DNA from: Hymenolepis diminuta
Taxonomy: Eukaryota > Platyhelminthes > Cestoda > Cyclophyllidea > Hymenolepididae
Direction of reading: 5' to 3'
DNA length: 64,000 bases
NCBI GenBank assembly: GCA_900708905.1
Contig: CAADRB010000026.1
Location: 504,351 to 568,350, forward strand
The notes beneath the pieces were generated by a model. That model searched no databases and was not told where the DNA came from. It saw nothing but the letters and a program-made list of their open reading frames with translations. This document shows positions 61,159-64,000 of the stretch, in pieces; position 1 is the first letter of the stretch; each line of letters begins with the position of its first letter. The translations under genes and the position numbers were made by a program.

Positions 61159-62808
61159 TCATGTTGTGACAGAAGTCCTGTCCAATTTTTTTTCATTTGA
61201 ATTTAAGTGAAAATTTTGCCAAACAACATTTATTTAGTGTTCAACTTAGTCACCATTTTTATTAATTACATCTTAGCATCTTGCCATAAGCTTTCCCATT
61301 CCTTCTTCATAGAATTCACCCAGTTTGGACTCAAACCGAGAAACTAGCTTCTTCATTACGACCTCCTCTCTTCAGGTCAGCCTTTGTCCCATTCAACGAT
61401 TCTGTAAGCTCCTGAAAAGATGAAAATCGGTTGGTGCAAGTAAAGATCGGGAGAATATGGTGGGTGATGCCTGACTTCCCAGTCTCTCCAACTCTTCAAC
61501 CAGATTTTTTACTGCTCCTGAAGTGTGGGATCTAGCATTGTCATGGTGCAGAATCACTCCTTTTCGATTCATCAAAGAAGGCCGCTTTTCCTCCTGTTAA
61601 TTGCCTTTAGACGAATTAGCTGCTGACAGTAAACCTCAAATGTCACTGTTTGATTGCCACCTGTTAGTTCATAATAAACAAATCCCACCCACCATCCAAT
61701 CCCACCACACACACAAAAGAAATTTTTCGGGTGCAGTCCCGATTTGTCTGGGTTGTGGAAGTGGCTTTGAACCACGACTCAACCACGACTGTCTTTTGCC
61801 CTTAACATTGTTGTAAAGGATCCACCACTTCTCGTCTNTGTCATGGTGCAGAATCACTCCTTTTCGATTCATCAAAGAAGGCCGCTTTTCCTCCTGTTAA
61901 TTGCCTTTAGACGAATTAGCTGCTGACAGTAAACCTCAAATGTCACTGTTTGATTGCCACCTGTTAGTTCATAATAAACAAATCCCACCCACCATCCAAT
62001 CCCACCACACACACAAAAGAAATTTTTCGGGTGCAGTCCCGATTTGTCTGGGTTGTGGAAGTGGCTTTGAACCACGACTCAACCACGACTGTCTTTTGCC
62101 CTTAACATTGTTGTAAAGGATCCACCACTTCTCGTCTCTGTCAGTTATGATTCGGTCTAAAAAAGGTGCCTGAAGTTCAGTTCACGAGAACGCGATGAAA
62201 CACAACAGGTCACACGCTGTTGCCTGTTCATTTCTGAAAAATCGTGTGGGGATGAGGGAGGCAATTTTCCAGCATTTGAGACTTTCCCAGACAAGTCTTT
62301 TCACCTCCCTGTACACAGCTCCCTATGGCGACTTGCGCTAAAGGTTGCGCTCAGTTCTCTAGTAGTGCAGATTCCACTTCCATCAATGACAACTCCCAAT
62401 TGCTCAGAATCGAGTTTTTATGAGCATCGTGTACTCGGTTCGTCTCTCGTCTTTCAGGCTGAAGTCATCCTTTTTGAAACCATCTGCAGAAAACCGCCTT
62501 CTGCAGGTCCTTTCATTCACAACACATCATTTCCATAAGCGTCTTTGGGTGTTTTTCCCCAAAGAGAGCTTGCCGTATTTCCTTTATGAAATTCAAACAG
62601 TTAAATATGCCTGATATGCTCTTTATTTGGAGTGTACCTTGGGGCTAGGAATAGTTTTTAATAAAGATAATTATTACACAATCTGAAAGAAGAAATAATC
62701 ATTTATTAATTACCATAGATAAGCATACGACATTAACAAGCTGAATTGAAGTAATGGTGCCCTAAACACATAACTCTAAAAGTGGACAGAACTTCTGTTA
62801 CAACCTGA
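61159..62808 (-). mobile_element. Mariner element copy 2, with an internal 300-bp false duplication
   Basis: Terminal inverted repeats at 61159-61189 and 62778-62808 with TA on both sides (61157-61158, 62809-62810). The broken transposase on the minus strand has the same frameshifts as copy 1. 61539-61838 and 61839-62138 are the same 300 bases, joined at a single N (61838), which looks like two overlapping contig ends that were never merged. Without it the element is 1,350 bp. It lies 236 bp upstream of the DPYD start and could affect its promoter. Confidence 0.9.
61539..62138. repeat. 300-bp direct duplication joined by one N
   Basis: The two 300-base halves are identical apart from the N at 61838, which corresponds to C at 62138. 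The junction is at the same point in the element where copy 1 has its N block. Confidence 0.95.
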
Positions 62809-62810
62809 TA

Positions 62811-63044
62811 CAACGGACATTAAGTTAGTGCTTAATTTTTTCGAAATTCGTCATAAGATATCACACAAGTCACATTTTCAAAATGAAATACATTGGTTTT
62901 GCGAAAGACATCCGAATTAAGACCGTTTCCGATTGGTTTGCCTTTAGCCAATTAGCACAAACTTCGCCTCTACTGACTACTACGTGAATTCTCACCGAAC
63001 TAATACCCTGAATAGGACTATTCTATATCCAACACGGTTTAGGA
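62811..63044 (+). promoter_or_regulatory. Probable DPYD promoter/leader region
   Basis: The 234 bp between the mariner right end and the DPYD ATG are the only unique sequence upstream, so core promoter or trans-splice acceptor should be here or the mariner has displaced it. No specific motif is claimed. Confidence 0.35.
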
Positions 63045-63929
63045 ATGTATCGTCACGCTCCCGGTCTTTTGCAAAGACAGGTTACCTATCTCCGTTCATA
63101 TGCCCGACTGTATGCACGCCCAAAATTCACTTGTGGGGGTTGCAACGATGTTCAACACAACAATAAGAAGTGCTTTTCATCTTCTGGTCATCCGGATGTA
63201 AGCCGACATTCTCCTGAAATTGAACAAGTTCTCAAACTTCAGCCCAAAGTCTCCGCCTTTGCTTCTGTTAGACCTACTGTCGAGGCCCGTAAGGTAATCA
63301 ACATGTTCATGTATTTTTTTCACTTTTTACTCTTCCTATTCCTTTGTAGACGAGTAATTCGAGATATTAATCAATCAAAGCTCATTAGTGTCCGTGTTAG
63401 ACGTCTTAATTAACTGATGTTGTAATCTCATATTTTAAGTGCTAGTGAAAAAAAGGATTTACTCTTTATAAACGTACATAACGTGTAGTACAGGTCACTC
63501 ATCAAAGGCCGTTTACTAACTTTTCAGGACAAGAGAGCATGGAAACGGAATGCAGACAAAGACGATCACAAGGTTCCTCCTTTGGCCTACGATTTTTCTG
63601 ACGCTAATACGACGAGTCTTGGAGAACGGGGAGCTCTTAGGGAAGCTGCTCGTTGTTTACGCTGTGCCGACGCACCTTGCCAACACAGCTGTCCAACACA
63701 ACTGGACATTAAATCCTTTATCGGTAGTATTGGCAAGAAAAACTATTACGGAGCGGCTAAAGCTATCCTCTCCGACAATCCGAATGGCCTGACTTGTGGT
63801 TTGGTTTGTCCCACTTCTGATCTCTGTGTTGGTGCCTGTAATCTTACTGCTACCGAAGAAGGTCCAATTAATATTGGTGGTCTTCAACAATTTGCCATTG
63901 AGGCATTTGCTAACATGGATGTCCCTCAG
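63045..63929 (+). CDS. DPYD: Dihydropyrimidine dehydrogenase, first two exons
   Basis: Exons 63045-63293 and 63528-63929 give the first 217 residues; the gene continues past the window. From residue 84 the match to DPYD is close: [26 protein letters not shown], then the iron-sulphur cysteines [45 protein letters not shown] and [14 protein letters not shown]. The enzyme reduces uracil and thymine with NADPH, the first step of pyrimidine breakdown; these domains carry electrons between FAD and FMN. The first ~50 residues before the conserved [12 protein letters not shown] are extra compared with human DPYD and are rich in Arg, Tyr and Ser with very few acids, like a mitochondrial presequence, though the mammalian enzyme is cytosolic. 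The ATG at 63045 follows a non-coding stretch. Confidence 0.95.
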
Positions 63930-64000
63930 GTAGGCTTTCCTGAAATTTTTTATGAGATTTATATTTATAAATCTGCCATTTCGATTGGGTTGGGATGAAT

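Noticed and set aside
63657..63890. Minus-strand ORF opposite DPYD exon 2
   Set aside because: It is a shadow of a strongly conserved plus-strand exon.
1..64000. CRISPR array, bacterial operon or rRNA/tRNA genes
   Set aside because: The sequence is eukaryotic; no regularly spaced repeats, no rRNA core sequence and no complete tRNA cloverleaf were seen.

Overview
The window is a piece of animal nuclear DNA that best fits a parasitic flatworm, most likely a cestode. The base composition is AT-rich. Genes are split by a mix of micro-introns (34-44 bp in several genes) and introns of 1-2 kb. All recognisable proteins are clearly metazoan but diverged from vertebrates. The repeats are a decayed Ty3/Gypsy LTR element, mariner copies and short tRNA-like repeats. 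The species cannot be fixed from the sequence alone; a trematode is the main alternative.

Layout. 1-9.4 kb has no convincing gene: it holds a gutted LTR retrotransposon (77-1569), diverged interspersed repeats and an exact 158-bp tandem duplication (7745-8064). 9.5-25.6 kb carries three spliced plus-strand genes: DCAF7 (WD40 scaffold), a LanC-like protein with an intact zinc site, and a BRCA1 orthologue with N-terminal RING and C-terminal BRCT pair. 28.3-28.7 kb has a minus-strand ORF of unknown function. An intronless VPS45 gene (29.4-31.3 kb) is followed 209 bp later by the mitochondrial ribosomal protein L10 gene (31.5-34.8 kb). On the minus strand lie BRK1 (35.1-35.4 kb) and an 11-exon RECQL5 helicase gene (36.2-47.2 kb) with a mariner copy in one intron. 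47.9-61.1 kb is mostly unassigned; it contains the 3' exons of an unidentified minus-strand gene (51.9-54.9 kb) and several repeats. A second mariner copy (61.2-62.8 kb) lies just upstream of the first two exons of DPYD, which runs off the right edge.

The genes are housekeeping or DNA-maintenance genes and do not form a pathway or operon. BRCA1 and RECQL5 both act in homologous recombination control, but they are separate genes on opposite strands. Four of the eight identified genes (DCAF7, BRCA1, MRPL10, RECQL5) have human orthologues on 17q, which suggests retained ancestral linkage. I found no previously undescribed biological system. The most useful observations are the linkage signal, the compact flatworm BRCA1, the possible VPS45-MRPL10 dicistron, an assembly error inside both mariner copies, and an uncharacterised tRNA-like SINE family.
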